A stretch of DNA of 64,000 nt, taken from positions 8,552 to 72,551 of the forward strand of contig JACDNV010000012.1 in the NCBI GenBank assembly GCA_017656425.1, given 5' to 3'. The position numbers and the translations under genes are program-made. The stretch's first letter is position 1. Every line of letters starts with the position of its first letter. Below, piece after piece: positions 32,284 through 41,186 of this stretch. The notes under the pieces are model-generated. The model was not told the origin of the DNA. It did not search any database and saw only the letters and a list, made by a program, of their open reading frames with translations. The stretch is from Candidatus Neomarinimicrobiota bacterium (GTDB lineage: Bacteria > Fidelibacterota > UBA2242 > B5-G15).

Positions 32284-32703
32284 ATGAGTTGGTATACAAA
32301 AAAATTAGCAAAATCCATATGGGTGTTTCATGTAAGTGCATCACCCTGTAATAATTGCGATATTGAAATACTTAGTTTGTTGACTCCGAAGTATGATGTT
32401 GAAAGGTTTGGTATAAAATTGGTAGGTTCCGTCAGACATGCCGATGCACTTCTTGTAACGGGTATAATGAATAAAAAAGTCGCTCCAAGAGTTAAGTATA
32501 TTTATGAGCAAGCTCCAAAACCTGTTTTTGTTATTGGAGTTGGAAGCTGTCCAGCGTCAGGTATCATGTTCAGAGACAGTTATAATTTCCCTGCCCAAGA
32601 AATGGAAGAAATTCCTTTTAATGTATATATACCGGGCTGTCCACCAAAACCAGAAGCTATGCTTGAAGGTATTGTAAAACTATTGGAGGCACTTAATGGG
32701 TAA
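32284..32703 (+). CDS. mbhJ: Small subunit MbhJ/NuoB-like of group 4 [NiFe] hydrogenase
   Basis: 139 residues. It contains the proximal-cluster ligands: SPCNNCDIEIL (two Cys), GVGSCPASGIMF and YIPGCPPKPEAMLEGI. Short like other group 4 small subunits, with no extra cluster domain. It passes electrons to or from the NiFe site in MbhL. Confidence 0.95.
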   Translation: MSWYTKKLAKSIWVFHVSASPCNNCDIEILSLLTPKYDVERFGIKLVGSVRHADALLVTGIMNKKVAPRVKYIYEQAPKPVFVIGVGSCPASGIMFRDSYNFPAQEMEEIPFNVYIPGCPPKPEAMLEGIVKLLEALNG

Positions 32704-33130
32704 AGATATTTATGAAGAATTTAAAGCAAAGTTTGGTGATATTATCCATGTAAGAAGAGAGAAAAGTAATCGATTGTACTTCTTTGTCCCTGAAAAGAAT
32801 TTGCGTTCGGTAGTTAAATATATTTTTAATGAAATTGGTTGTAGGCTGTCAACTGCTACAGCTCTTGAACGTCCTGATGGTTTTGAAGTTATTTACCATT
32901 TTTCACATGATAAAACAGGCAAGTACTTTTGTCCAACGGTTTTTATTTCAAATAAAGACCAGCCTTCTATGAATTCCATTACTCCAATTGTAAAAGGTGC
33001 TGAATGGATTGAGAGAGAAATAATGGAAATGTTTGGAATACGGTTTAAAGGACATCCGAGGCCTGAGAAATTGCTTATGCTCAATAATCCTGGTAATTTG
33101 GACAGGCCATTAAGAATAGGAGGAAAGTGA
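32696..33130 (+). CDS. mbhK: MbhK/NuoC-like 30-kDa-type subunit
   Basis: 144 residues with the complex I 30-kDa signature: GAEWIEREIMEMFGIRFKGHP, where complex I has the same ERExxDxFG block. A structural subunit at the interface with MbhL. It overlaps the preceding gene by eight bases and the following one by one to four. Confidence 0.93.
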   Translation: MGKDIYEEFKAKFGDIIHVRREKSNRLYFFVPEKNLRSVVKYIFNEIGCRLSTATALERPDGFEVIYHFSHDKTGKYFCPTVFISNKDQPSMNSITPIVKGAEWIEREIMEMFGIRFKGHPRPEKLLMLNNPGNLDRPLRIGGK

Positions 33131-34305
33131 TGGAACGAGTTATTCCCGTTGGACCTTTTCACCCGTTGCTTGAGGAAGCAGAATTTTTTACTTTGAAGGT
33201 TGATGGAGAGTATGTTGTCGATATAGATATCGAGATAGGTTGGTTGCATCGTGGTCATGAATTTATATCTGAACAAAAGACCTTTACTCAATCAATATAT
33301 CTTGTGGAAAGAATTTGTGGAATTTGCTCCACTTCCCATCCCATTGCGTTTGTGCATGCAGTTGAGGATGTAGCAGATATTGAAGTTCCTGTAAGAGCAA
33401 AAATAATTCGTACCTTAATTGGTGAGCTGGAAAGAATCCACAGTCATCTTCTATGGATAGGGCTTGCTGGTCATTTTATAGGATATGATACTGTATGGAT
33501 GTGGGCGTGGAAATACAGGGAGCCAGTGCTTCAAATGTTTGAAATTATATCAGGAAATAGAAATCACTATGGTATGATGAGGATTGGTGGAGTAGGAAAA
33601 GATGTGGAGCCTGATTCCATTAGTGATCTTGAAAAAATATTAAGTAGTATAGAGAAAAAAATGTATATGTTTGCAAAAGTTGTAAAGGATGATCCTGTAT
33701 TAAAATCAAGGTTAAAAGGTGTGGGTGTATTGAAAAAGGAAGATGCAATAGCATATTGTGCTGTTGGTCCAACGGCTCGTGCCTCAGGAGTTGCGATTGA
33801 TGTTCGAAAAGACGAACCTAGGGATGCTTATGATATGGTAAATTTTAATATTATTGTTTTAGAAAATGGTGATGTGTATGATAAATTTGTCGCAAGAGTA
33901 TTGGAAGTTATTGAATCAGCTAAAATCTGTAAACAATGCCTTAAGCTTTTAAGAAAGGAGAAGGGTCCTGTTTTAAACAATGTCAAAGAGATACCACCTG
34001 GTGAAGGAATTGGAAGATATGAAGCGCCTCGTGGAGAGGTGCTTCACTATGTCCGAACTGACGGTTCAAATAGAGCTGTTAGACACAAAGTTAGAGCACC
34101 GAGTTATGCAAATATCCCTACTTGCAAAGCTAGCTGCATAGGGATTCCTGTGGCTGATGCCTTAATTACCACTGCATCTATAGATCCATGTTATTGTTGC
34201 ACCGAGAGGTCTGTAAAGATTGTGGATGAGAAGAATAGAGAGTTGCATTTGGATTTATTAAAATTATCATGGGAGAAAACAGAGCGAATTCGGAGGGGAT
34301 TATAA
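33130..34305 (+). CDS. mbhL: Catalytic large subunit of group 4 [NiFe] hydrogenase (MbhL-like)
   Basis: 391 residues from the ATG at 33130 (a GTG three bases upstream is in frame). Both nickel-binding CxxC pairs are present: Cys63 and Cys66 in RICGICSTSH, and Cys354 and Cys357 in DPCYCCTER. That makes it a real hydrogenase and not an NuoD or an MbxL-type subunit with missing ligands. A 31-residue tail after TER is the expected peptide removed at maturation, and a fitting protease is encoded at 40723. It makes or oxidises H2 at the cytoplasmic side. Confidence 0.95.
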   Translation: MERVIPVGPFHPLLEEAEFFTLKVDGEYVVDIDIEIGWLHRGHEFISEQKTFTQSIYLVERICGICSTSHPIAFVHAVEDVADIEVPVRAKIIRTLIGELERIHSHLLWIGLAGHFIGYDTVWMWAWKYREPVLQMFEIISGNRNHYGMMRIGGVGKDVEPDSISDLEKILSSIEKKMYMFAKVVKDDPVLKSRLKGVGVLKKEDAIAYCAVGPTARASGVAIDVRKDEPRDAYDMVNFNIIVLENGDVYDKFVARVLEVIESAKICKQCLKLLRKEKGPVLNNVKEIPPGEGIGRYEAPRGEVLHYVRTDGSNRAVRHKVRAPSYANIPTCKASCIGIPVADALITTASIDPCYCCTERSVKIVDEKNRELHLDLLKLSWEKTERIRRGL

Positions 34306-36123
34306 ATGCAATTTAATGAGCTCAGCTTATTAGTATTAATACCATTTTTGATAGGTCTGGTGAATATATTTATACCTGTATTTCTTAGAAAGTTATTAAC
34401 TCTTGCGTGTATGATATATCTAATGGTTTTAACTATTGGAATTTTTGGAAATGAAAATATAACTGTTAGATTGATGAACATTGATTTACTGCGTGTGGAC
34501 AGGCTTGCCTATCTTTCGTTGATATTCATTCAGATACTGGGTTTAATCATTTTAATTTTTAGTCTTACAGGTGTGGAAGGTGTAATAGAAAAGAGATTTT
34601 TTATTTTATTTCCCCTTACTGTATCTTTTTCTAACGGAGCAGTTTTGAGTATAAATGGATTGTCTTTTATAATTTTTTGGGGTCTATCCGGGGTAGTACT
34701 TTATCTTTTTGCATTACTTGGTACAAAAAGCGGAGCGCCATCCTCGGCAAAAAAGACGTTTATGATTGTTGGCGCAAGCGATTCAGTTTTGATTCTTGGA
34801 TTTTTGTTGTTATGGTTTTTGGAACCGTCGAGCTGGATGAAGCTATGGGATATTAAAATGGAACTTGCAGGTGAGCTTGCCTATCTCTCATTTCTATGCT
34901 TGATGATTGCCTCATTCACAAAGGCAGGAGGATTTCCCTTTCATACATGGGTACCGGATTATTGTACAGATTCACCGATTGAGAGTTCTGCACTTTTACC
35001 AGCGAGTATTGATAAACTATTGGGTATTTACCTCCTTGCCAGAATGGTGTTGAATTTATTTATAATGAATACAGCTATGTCATTACTTTTGATGACTCTC
35101 GGTGCAATTACTATTATTGTAGCTGTAATGATGGCGATGATTCAGCATGATGGGAGAAGACTGCTAAGTTATCATGCAGTGAGTCAGGTAGGATATATGA
35201 TACTTGGTGTAGGTAGTGGTAGTATATTGGGTTTTGTAGGGGGCTTATTCCATACAATTAATAACTCTTTATATAAATCTGGATTATTTCTCTCATTGGG
35301 AGCAGTTGAAAAAAGAACTGGGACGAGTGATCTGGACAAGCTCGGAGGCATCGGGAGAAATATGCCGATAATATTTATTTCAGCACTTTTTTGCTCTTTT
35401 GCAATCTCAGGTATACCACCTTTCAATGGGTTCTTTTCAAAATGGATGATTTATCAGGGAATTATTGAGATGAGCTCAATATCTGTGTCTGGTTATCAGA
35501 TATGGTTACTAATTTTGCTTATTATGGCAGTATTCGGTAGTGCTTTGACACTGGCAAGCTTTATGAAATTTCTACATTCAGTATTCCTAGGTGTCCGACC
35601 AAAGGCATATGAAAAGATTAGAGAAGCTAGTTTAAATCAATGGATAGCTACCCTTACAATCGCACTTATATGTTTAGCTTTTGGTATATTTGCTAATCAA
35701 CTGCCCATTAGATATTTATTTCTACCTATTCTTGAGAAAACAGGTATTCGATCGCCGAATTATATTGGCCTATATAATCCCATTTTTCTTACGATATTGT
35801 TTTTAATTCCATTTTTGATTGGTTTTATAATATTTTTAGTTGTGAAAAATGTACGGCTGGATGATGTATATCTTGGCGGTATGAAACCATCTGAAAAGTT
35901 CAGAATAATTGGTACTGAATTTTACAATGAAATAAGAAGAATGCAGCCTCTTAAGAGTCTGTATGACTGGGCGGAGAGGAAATACTTTGATATATATGAT
36001 CTTGGGAAAAAGATTTCATTTTCTATCACAAAACTATTGAAATCTATTCATTCAGGACAATTACAACTATATAGCTTATGGATTATGATTGGGTTGTTAA
36101 TTCTTTTGTACATTGTTTCTTAA
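34306..36123 (+). CDS. First antiporter-like membrane subunit (NuoL/MrpD/MbxH'-like)
   Basis: 605 residues, about 15 membrane helices. Core motifs of the proton/sodium-conducting family: FTKAGGFPFHTWVPDYCTDSP and ALLPASIDKLLGIY, with the conserved Lys residues, and LLSYHAVSQVGYM. It is about 110 residues longer than the second antiporter subunit at 37471; the extra C-terminus has a long amphipathic stretch ending in a membrane helix, as in NuoL-type lateral arms. It starts right after the mbhL stop, an unusual place compared with archaeal mbh operons. Confidence 0.92.
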   Translation: MQFNELSLLVLIPFLIGLVNIFIPVFLRKLLTLACMIYLMVLTIGIFGNENITVRLMNIDLLRVDRLAYLSLIFIQILGLIILIFSLTGVEGVIEKRFFILFPLTVSFSNGAVLSINGLSFIIFWGLSGVVLYLFALLGTKSGAPSSAKKTFMIVGASDSVLILGFLLLWFLEPSSWMKLWDIKMELAGELAYLSFLCLMIASFTKAGGFPFHTWVPDYCTDSPIESSALLPASIDKLLGIYLLARMVLNLFIMNTAMSLLLMTLGAITIIVAVMMAMIQHDGRRLLSYHAVSQVGYMILGVGSGSILGFVGGLFHTINNSLYKSGLFLSLGAVEKRTGTSDLDKLGGIGRNMPIIFISALFCSFAISGIPPFNGFFSKWMIYQGIIEMSSISVSGYQIWLLILLIMAVFGSALTLASFMKFLHSVFLGVRPKAYEKIREASLNQWIATLTIALICLAFGIFANQLPIRYLFLPILEKTGIRSPNYIGLYNPIFLTILFLIPFLIGFIIFLVVKNVRLDDVYLGGMKPSEKFRIIGTEFYNEIRRMQPLKSLYDWAERKYFDIYDLGKKISFSITKLLKSIHSGQLQLYSLWIMIGLLILLYIVS

Positions 36124-36139
36124 AATTTTGGGGGTGTAA

Positions 36140-36688
36140 ATGCCTGTAGAAACTTGGCTATTATTCTTATTATCCTATATGATAATTGGATCGATTGTAG
36201 CTCTGGAGCTAAAGAATATTCTTGCTTCTATTGTTTCAATCGGAATAGTTGGTCTTGGTGTATCGGTGGCATTTCTAATGCTTCAGGCTCCTGATCTTGC
36301 TATTGTTCAGTTTTTATTTGAGATATTCGCACTTATTATTCTGGTAAGAGCTTTTTCGAAAAAGGAATACCATGAAGAAAGAGCTCAAAGAGTAACAGGA
36401 GTGATGTTGGCTTTTACAATTATAGTTTTACTGGCAGTTCTGGCTTCAAGTGTTCCAATTTTTAAAGCACTTCCACCATTTGGTGAGCCTATAATGGGGA
36501 TTGCGAAATACTATATAGAAAATGGTGCGGCACAGACTGGTTCAGCCAATGTTGTAACATCCATAATTCTTGATTATAGAGCCTATGACACACTGGGTGA
36601 GGTAACAGTGTTATTTACAGCAATACTTGGCGCATTAACCATTTTGAAGGTTCGTTCGAAGAAAGAAGAAGAGGAAGAAAATGAATAA
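36140..36688 (+). CDS. Fused MbhD-MbhE-like Mrp antiporter subunit
   Basis: 182 residues. The first half matches MbhD (DUF4040, the C-terminal part of MrpA): ALELKNILASIVSIGIVGLG and LQAPDLAIVQFLFE. The second half matches MbhE: YRAYDTLGEVTVLFTAILGALTIL. In archaeal Mbh these are separate genes. About five membrane helices and an acidic C-terminus (KKEEEEENE). Overlaps mbhF by eight bases. Confidence 0.85.
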   Translation: MPVETWLLFLLSYMIIGSIVALELKNILASIVSIGIVGLGVSVAFLMLQAPDLAIVQFLFEIFALIILVRAFSKKEYHEERAQRVTGVMLAFTIIVLLAVLASSVPIFKALPPFGEPIMGIAKYYIENGAAQTGSANVVTSIILDYRAYDTLGEVTVLFTAILGALTILKVRSKKEEEEENE

Positions 36689-37130
36689 TAAAGAGGGAAT
36701 GACCTTAATTGTTAAAACTGTGGCAAGAATAAGTGTATGGCTTATTATTCTATATGGAATATATATTGTTTTACATGGTCATCTAACTCCGGGAGGTGGA
36801 TTTGCAGGTGGTGTGATAATATCTCTGGCGTTTTTAAATTTCATGCTGGCTTATGGAAGGAATAATACATCAAAATGGCTTAATATAAGTCTTTTAAGTG
36901 ATATTGAAGCTTCCAGCGCTTCGCTTATACTGGCACTTGGAATTATGGGGATGGCCTTCGGAGGTGGATTTTTAGCAAATTTCATCACAAAGGGGAAGCT
37001 ATTCCATCTTTTAAGCGCAGGTACAATTCCAATTTATAATATATTAATTGGTGCTAAAGTTGGAATGGCACTGTTTGTTGTTGTATGGACACTTGCAATT
37101 ACAAGAATTGGTGAGGAGGTAGAGGGATGA
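36681..37130 (+). CDS. mbhF: Mrp antiporter subunit MrpB/MbhF
   Basis: 149 residues, four membrane helices. MnhB-domain signature YIVLHGHLTPGGGFAGGVIISLAFL. Part of the sodium/proton-translocating module. Overlaps both neighbours by a few bases. Confidence 0.93.
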   Translation: MNNKEGMTLIVKTVARISVWLIILYGIYIVLHGHLTPGGGFAGGVIISLAFLNFMLAYGRNNTSKWLNISLLSDIEASSASLILALGIMGMAFGGGFLANFITKGKLFHLLSAGTIPIYNILIGAKVGMALFVVVWTLAITRIGEEVEG

Positions 37131-37474
37131 TTTCCTATTTAATATATGTTCTTTGTTTTGCTCTATTTCTTGTCGGAGTGTATGGAATTTTAACGAAAAG
37201 AGATCTTATAAAAATTATATTAGCTACTGGTATAATGGGTTATTCAGCAAATCTATTTCTTATTCTGTTTGCATATAAGAAGGGTGCTCTTTATCCTATA
37301 TTGTCAAAAGGAGAGGAAGTCAAGGCAATGGTTGATCCTTTACCTCAGGCACTTGTTCTAACATCAATAGTTATAGAGCTTGGTATCACAGCGATGCTTG
37401 TAGCTCTTGCTATTAAATTATATGAGAGGTATAAGACATTTGATATTACTAAAATTAGGAGGCTTTCAGGATGA
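37127..37474 (+). CDS. mbhG: Mrp antiporter subunit MrpC/MbhG (NuoK-like)
   Basis: 115 residues, three membrane helices, with GVYGILTKRDLIKIILATGIMGYSANLFLI and the conserved PLPQALVLTSIVIELG block in which a membrane glutamate is kept. Small NuoK-type subunit next to the antiporter subunit. Confidence 0.93.
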   Translation: MISYLIYVLCFALFLVGVYGILTKRDLIKIILATGIMGYSANLFLILFAYKKGALYPILSKGEEVKAMVDPLPQALVLTSIVIELGITAMLVALAIKLYERYKTFDITKIRRLSG

Positions 37475-38952
37475 TCCTCCCGTTTTTCATCATTATTCCG
37501 TTGTTAGCAGCGTTTCTAATAACGCTAGTCTCTGGTAAGAAAGATAACTGGGCTATAATATTATCCATACTTGCTGAGCTTTCTGTACTGGTGCTGGCAG
37601 TTTTTTGCTATGTATATCAGATCGATGATATATTTGTTTATAATATGAGTGGCTGGAAGATTCCCTTTACTATTTGCCTTGTTCAGGATGCCCTCTCGTG
37701 TTTTATGATTATGGTCGTAAGTATAATAGCGCTTACCAGCCTAATATATTCGGTTACCTATATAAGGCATCTGGTTTCTTCCTGGAGGTATTATGCACTG
37801 TTTATGCTTCTTGTTACTGGAATGAATGGTGTAATATTGACTGGTGATTTATTCAATCTCTTTGTATTTATGGAAATCGCTCTATTCTCTGCTTATGCAC
37901 TTGTTTCCTATGGCAGAAAAGCGGAGGAATTTGAAGCAGCTTTTAAATATGCTATAATGGGTTCTATATCATCATCACTTATCCTTATTGGTATAGCGAT
38001 AACGTATAGTTACACATCTTCGTTAACCATGGCAACAATTGCTGAAAGCTTAAAGAATAAACCAGCAGGGGTGACCTTCTGGCTGGGTAGTCTATTCTTA
38101 GCGGGGTTTGGACTTAAGTCAGCAATGGTGCCTTTTCATGCATGGCTCCCCGATGCCCATTCATCAGCGCCCGCTCCAATCTCGTCAATGCTGTCCGGTG
38201 TATTGATAAAGTCACTTGGTATTTATACAATTATAAGAATATTTTATAATGTTTTTGGTGCCCCTGAGCTTTTTAAAACTCTATTTTTAGTTTTTGGAAT
38301 ATTATCCATAGTTATTGCCTCTTTTCTAGCAATTGGTCAATGGGATATCAAGAGATTGCTAGCATATAGTAGTATAAGCCAGATTGGTTTTATACTTGTC
38401 GGATTGGGAGTTGGAAATTTTTATGGTATACTCGGTGCTATATTTCATCTTTTAAGCCATGCTATATTTAAGTCATTGTTGTTTTACAATACAGGTGCAA
38501 TAGAGATGGCAATTGGAACAAGAGATATGAGAGATATGGGGGATTTAAGGAAAGCTCTACCAGTTACATCGTTCACGTCTATGGTTGGTAGTCTTGCAAT
38601 AATGGGAATGCCCCCTTTTAATGGATTTTTCAGTAAGTTTTTCATAATAATGGGATTATTGCAAGCAAAGATGTATATAGTGGCATTATTAGTTGTGCTC
38701 GGCAGTATCTTAACTATTGCCTATTTTGTCAAATTTCAGAGATATGGATTCAGGGGAAAAAATGTGATAGAGAAAGAGATGGTTGCAGAACCTATTGGTT
38801 CGGGAATGAAATTTTCAATGGCATTCCTTGCTTTACTATGTCTTGTAACTAGCTTGATGTTAATACCAGGGCTAAGAGAGACAACATTAGATCCAGTTAT
38901 AAATGTTATTCTTGATAAAACGGGTTATATTAAATCTGTACTTGGGAGGTAA
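37471..38952 (+). CDS. mbhH: Second antiporter-like membrane subunit MrpD/MbhH
   Basis: 493 residues, about 14 membrane helices. It keeps the key antiporter residues: FVFMEIALFSAYALVSYG (Glu in helix 5), GFGLKSAMVPFHAWLPDAHSSAP (Lys), and LLAYSSISQIGFI. In sequence it lies between MbhG and MbhA, the same place as mbhH in archaeal operons, so it is the orthologue; the 605-residue subunit at 34306 is the extra copy. Confidence 0.93.
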   Translation: MILPFFIIIPLLAAFLITLVSGKKDNWAIILSILAELSVLVLAVFCYVYQIDDIFVYNMSGWKIPFTICLVQDALSCFMIMVVSIIALTSLIYSVTYIRHLVSSWRYYALFMLLVTGMNGVILTGDLFNLFVFMEIALFSAYALVSYGRKAEEFEAAFKYAIMGSISSSLILIGIAITYSYTSSLTMATIAESLKNKPAGVTFWLGSLFLAGFGLKSAMVPFHAWLPDAHSSAPAPISSMLSGVLIKSLGIYTIIRIFYNVFGAPELFKTLFLVFGILSIVIASFLAIGQWDIKRLLAYSSISQIGFILVGLGVGNFYGILGAIFHLLSHAIFKSLLFYNTGAIEMAIGTRDMRDMGDLRKALPVTSFTSMVGSLAIMGMPPFNGFFSKFFIIMGLLQAKMYIVALLVVLGSILTIAYFVKFQRYGFRGKNVIEKEMVAEPIGSGMKFSMAFLALLCLVTSLMLIPGLRETTLDPVINVILDKTGYIKSVLGR

Positions 38953-38955
38953 AAG

Positions 38956-39462
38956 ATGAGCATAAAGTTAAAAAGTAGGATAGTTGTATTTATACTCTCG
39001 TTTTTAGTCTGGGTTGCTCTTACAAGTATAAGAGATTTACAGGAGGTAGTAGCGGGAATATTTATAGCTTTAATAGTGAGCTTACTCGCTGGTGGATTCT
39101 TTATTCAGGAGAAAAGTAGAGGACGTCTTTTAAAAAGAATTTTTTATGGAGTAATATATATATTCAAATTTCTATGGGAAATGTTCAAAGCAAATTTACA
39201 TGTTGCGTATATTGTAATTAATCCGAAACTACCAATAAAACCAGGTATTGTTAAAATAAAATCTAAGCTTTCAAAAGATACAGGACTTACAGCGCTTTCG
39301 AATTCGATTACATTGACTCCGGGTACGCTAACGGTTGATATTAATAAAGAAAAGGGGGAGCTATATATTCACTGGATTGATGTTGCTTCTCCAGATGTGG
39401 ATGAAGCAACAAAAGAAATAGGTGGTAGATTTGAAAAAATACTGCTGGAGGTGTTTGAATGA
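38956..39462 (+). CDS. mbhA: Mrp antiporter subunit MrpE/MbhA
   Basis: 168 residues, MNHE domain: two or three membrane helices, then VIYIFKFLWEMFKANLHVAYIV and TALSNSITLTPGTLTVDINKE, the hallmark of MrpE. Ends with a cytoplasmic domain. Confidence 0.93.
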   Translation: MSIKLKSRIVVFILSFLVWVALTSIRDLQEVVAGIFIALIVSLLAGGFFIQEKSRGRLLKRIFYGVIYIFKFLWEMFKANLHVAYIVINPKLPIKPGIVKIKSKLSKDTGLTALSNSITLTPGTLTVDINKEKGELYIHWIDVASPDVDEATKEIGGRFEKILLEVFE

Positions 39463-39797
39463 AATATCTTAGATGGTTTTTGGGACTTATTTTTATAGCT
39501 ACATTTTTATATTTTAATTTCTTTATATATCAGGCTGATATAATACCGAAATTGATAAATGTGATTTTATTCAGTGCCCTTTTTGTGCTCTTCAGAGTTA
39601 TTTTCGGGCCTTCGCCAGCAGATAGAATAGTTGCCGTTGATATCCTTGGGATTCTAATCATAGGCATGCTTGCACTATTTGGCTTATTTTATGAAAAATC
39701 ATTCTTTATGGATATTGGTTTAATCTGGGCACTTTTAAGTTTTATAGCTTCTCTGGCTTTTGCAAAGATACTTGAGGGGAGGCAGCTTGATGATTAG
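39459..39797 (+). CDS. mbhB: Mrp antiporter subunit MrpF/MbhB
   Basis: 112 residues, three membrane helices, with the MrpF signature FRVIFGPSPADRIVAVDILG followed by a membrane segment containing acidic residues. Overlaps MrpE by four bases. Confidence 0.93.
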   Translation: MKYLRWFLGLIFIATFLYFNFFIYQADIIPKLINVILFSALFVLFRVIFGPSPADRIVAVDILGILIIGMLALFGLFYEKSFFMDIGLIWALLSFIASLAFAKILEGRQLDD

Positions 39798-40131
39798 AGA
39801 GATAATTGGGCTAATTTTTATAATCATAGGTGTAACATTTGATTTTCTCGGTGTATTAGGGCTTGTAAGATTACCTGACGTGTATAATCGATTACAGGCA
39901 GCGACTAAATGTGTCACTTTTGGTTCAGCAGGTGTTTTATTTGGAGTATTTATATTACAGGGATTTAATAGCTTTGGTTTTAAGGCTCTTATAGGAATTA
40001 TATTTATATTTCTAACATCACCTGTAGCCGCACATGCAATTTCCAGAGCATCTCACAGGAGTGGAATTCCATTAACCAAAGAAACAGTTGTAGATAAATA
40101 TCAGGAAGATCACGAGTTGAGGGAAGAGTAA
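39790..40131 (+). CDS. mbhC: Mrp antiporter subunit MrpG/MbhC
   Basis: 113 residues from the ATG at 39790, which overlaps the mrpF stop and has GGGGAGG upstream; an in-frame TTG at 39760 is less likely. MrpG signature: GLVRLPDVYNRLQAATKCVTFG and a third helix ending TSPVAAHAISRASHRSG. Completes the Mrp set. Confidence 0.92.
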   Translation: MIREIIGLIFIIIGVTFDFLGVLGLVRLPDVYNRLQAATKCVTFGSAGVLFGVFILQGFNSFGFKALIGIIFIFLTSPVAAHAISRASHRSGIPLTKETVVDKYQEDHELREE

Positions 40132-40733
40132 TGTATGCACCAAAATTAAGAGAATTAGTGGAAGCTCTGAGGTCTTTATTTTCAAGACCATATACGACGC
40201 GTTTCCCGAAGGGAAAATATGAACCTGTGAAGGAATATAGAGGTTTCCCCCAATTTTTTGAGGAAGATTGTGTAGGCTGTGGTACCTGCTATCAGGTTTG
40301 TCCTGCTGGAGCAATAGAGATGAACGATGACATTAAAAAAGGAGTTAGGGTTTTAAAAATTGATTATAGTTCCTGTATCCAGTGTGGTCAATGTGAAGAA
40401 CACTGTATTACAGAGAGGGGGATTAGAATTACCACAAAATATTCTGTCCCAATTTTTAGTCTATCAGAAGATAATTATTTTAATGTCATAGAGAAAAAAC
40501 TTGTTAAGTGTGAAATTTGTGGAAAGAGTTTTGCCTGTGAAGACCATTTGCATTTTATAAGAAAAAGATTGGGAGCAAAATCATATGCTCATCCAAATCT
40601 TTTGATTGGATTACAGAAAAAATTGGGAAGTATCCCTGAAGCAAAATATAAGGGGAGAATCAGAAGAGAAGACTACATAAAAGAGGTATGCCCTATCTGT
40701 CGTCACAAGATTGTTGTAGAGGATGAATTTTAA
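40131..40733 (+). CDS. mbhN: MbhN/NuoI-like 2x[4Fe-4S] subunit with extra C-terminal Cys pairs
   Basis: 200 residues. Two cluster motifs, CVGCGTCYQVCPAGA (about 46) and CIQCGQCEEHCITE (about 82), connect the electron-input side to the MbhJ small subunit. The C-terminal 80 residues hold CEICGKSFAC and CPICRHKI, a possible zinc- or iron-binding knuckle that is longer than in ordinary MbhN. Starts one base inside the mrpG stop codon. Confidence 0.9.
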   Translation: MYAPKLRELVEALRSLFSRPYTTRFPKGKYEPVKEYRGFPQFFEEDCVGCGTCYQVCPAGAIEMNDDIKKGVRVLKIDYSSCIQCGQCEEHCITERGIRITTKYSVPIFSLSEDNYFNVIEKKLVKCEICGKSFACEDHLHFIRKRLGAKSYAHPNLLIGLQKKLGSIPEAKYKGRIRREDYIKEVCPICRHKIVVEDEF

Positions 40734-41184
40734 AGAATTATTCAGTATAATTGAAAATGGTGGATACAAAAAGATATTGATAATTGGAATTGGGAATGAA
40801 CTTAGGGGAGACGACAGAGCAGGACTGATATTAGCTGAAAAGGTTTTTGAGAACCTAAGCATTTTTATCCCAACAATAAAAAAGATAATTGCAGGTACAA
40901 ATCCAGAAAACTATATTGAGAAAATGATAAAATTCTCACCTGAATTGATAATAATTTTCGATTCATCCGATTTCGGTGCTGAGCCAGGGACGGTTCAATT
41001 ATTTAGAAGAGAAGATATAAGTAATAACTCAATAAGCACTCATGCTTATAGCATAGGTATAATTGAAGATTATATAAAAAGGTCTATAAATTCTGATGTG
41101 TTTTATGTTTTAATACAGAAGAAAAATACTGAATTTGGCAGGAAAATATCACGAGAAGTTCTAAAAGGCATTGAGGAATTCTAA
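40723..41184 (+). CDS. Hydrogenase maturation endopeptidase (HycI/HyaD family, peptidase A31)
   Basis: 153 residues. GIGNELRGDDRAGLILAEKV near the N-terminus carries the Asp that reads the nickel, and AGTNPENYIEKM and IIIFDSSDFGAEPG follow as in HycI. It cuts the C-terminal tail of the large subunit once nickel is in place. Its presence in the operon supports an active NiFe centre in the product of 33130-34305. Overlaps mbhN by 11 bases. Confidence 0.93.
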   Translation: MNFKELFSIIENGGYKKILIIGIGNELRGDDRAGLILAEKVFENLSIFIPTIKKIIAGTNPENYIEKMIKFSPELIIIFDSSDFGAEPGTVQLFRREDISNNSISTHAYSIGIIEDYIKRSINSDVFYVLIQKKNTEFGRKISREVLKGIEEF

Positions 41185-41186
41185 AA

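Noticed and set aside
31354-34305. Complex I (NADH dehydrogenase) nuoH-B-C-D genes
   Set aside because: The large subunit keeps both nickel-binding CxxC pairs and a cleavable tail, and a maturation protease is in the operon, so this is a hydrogenase.
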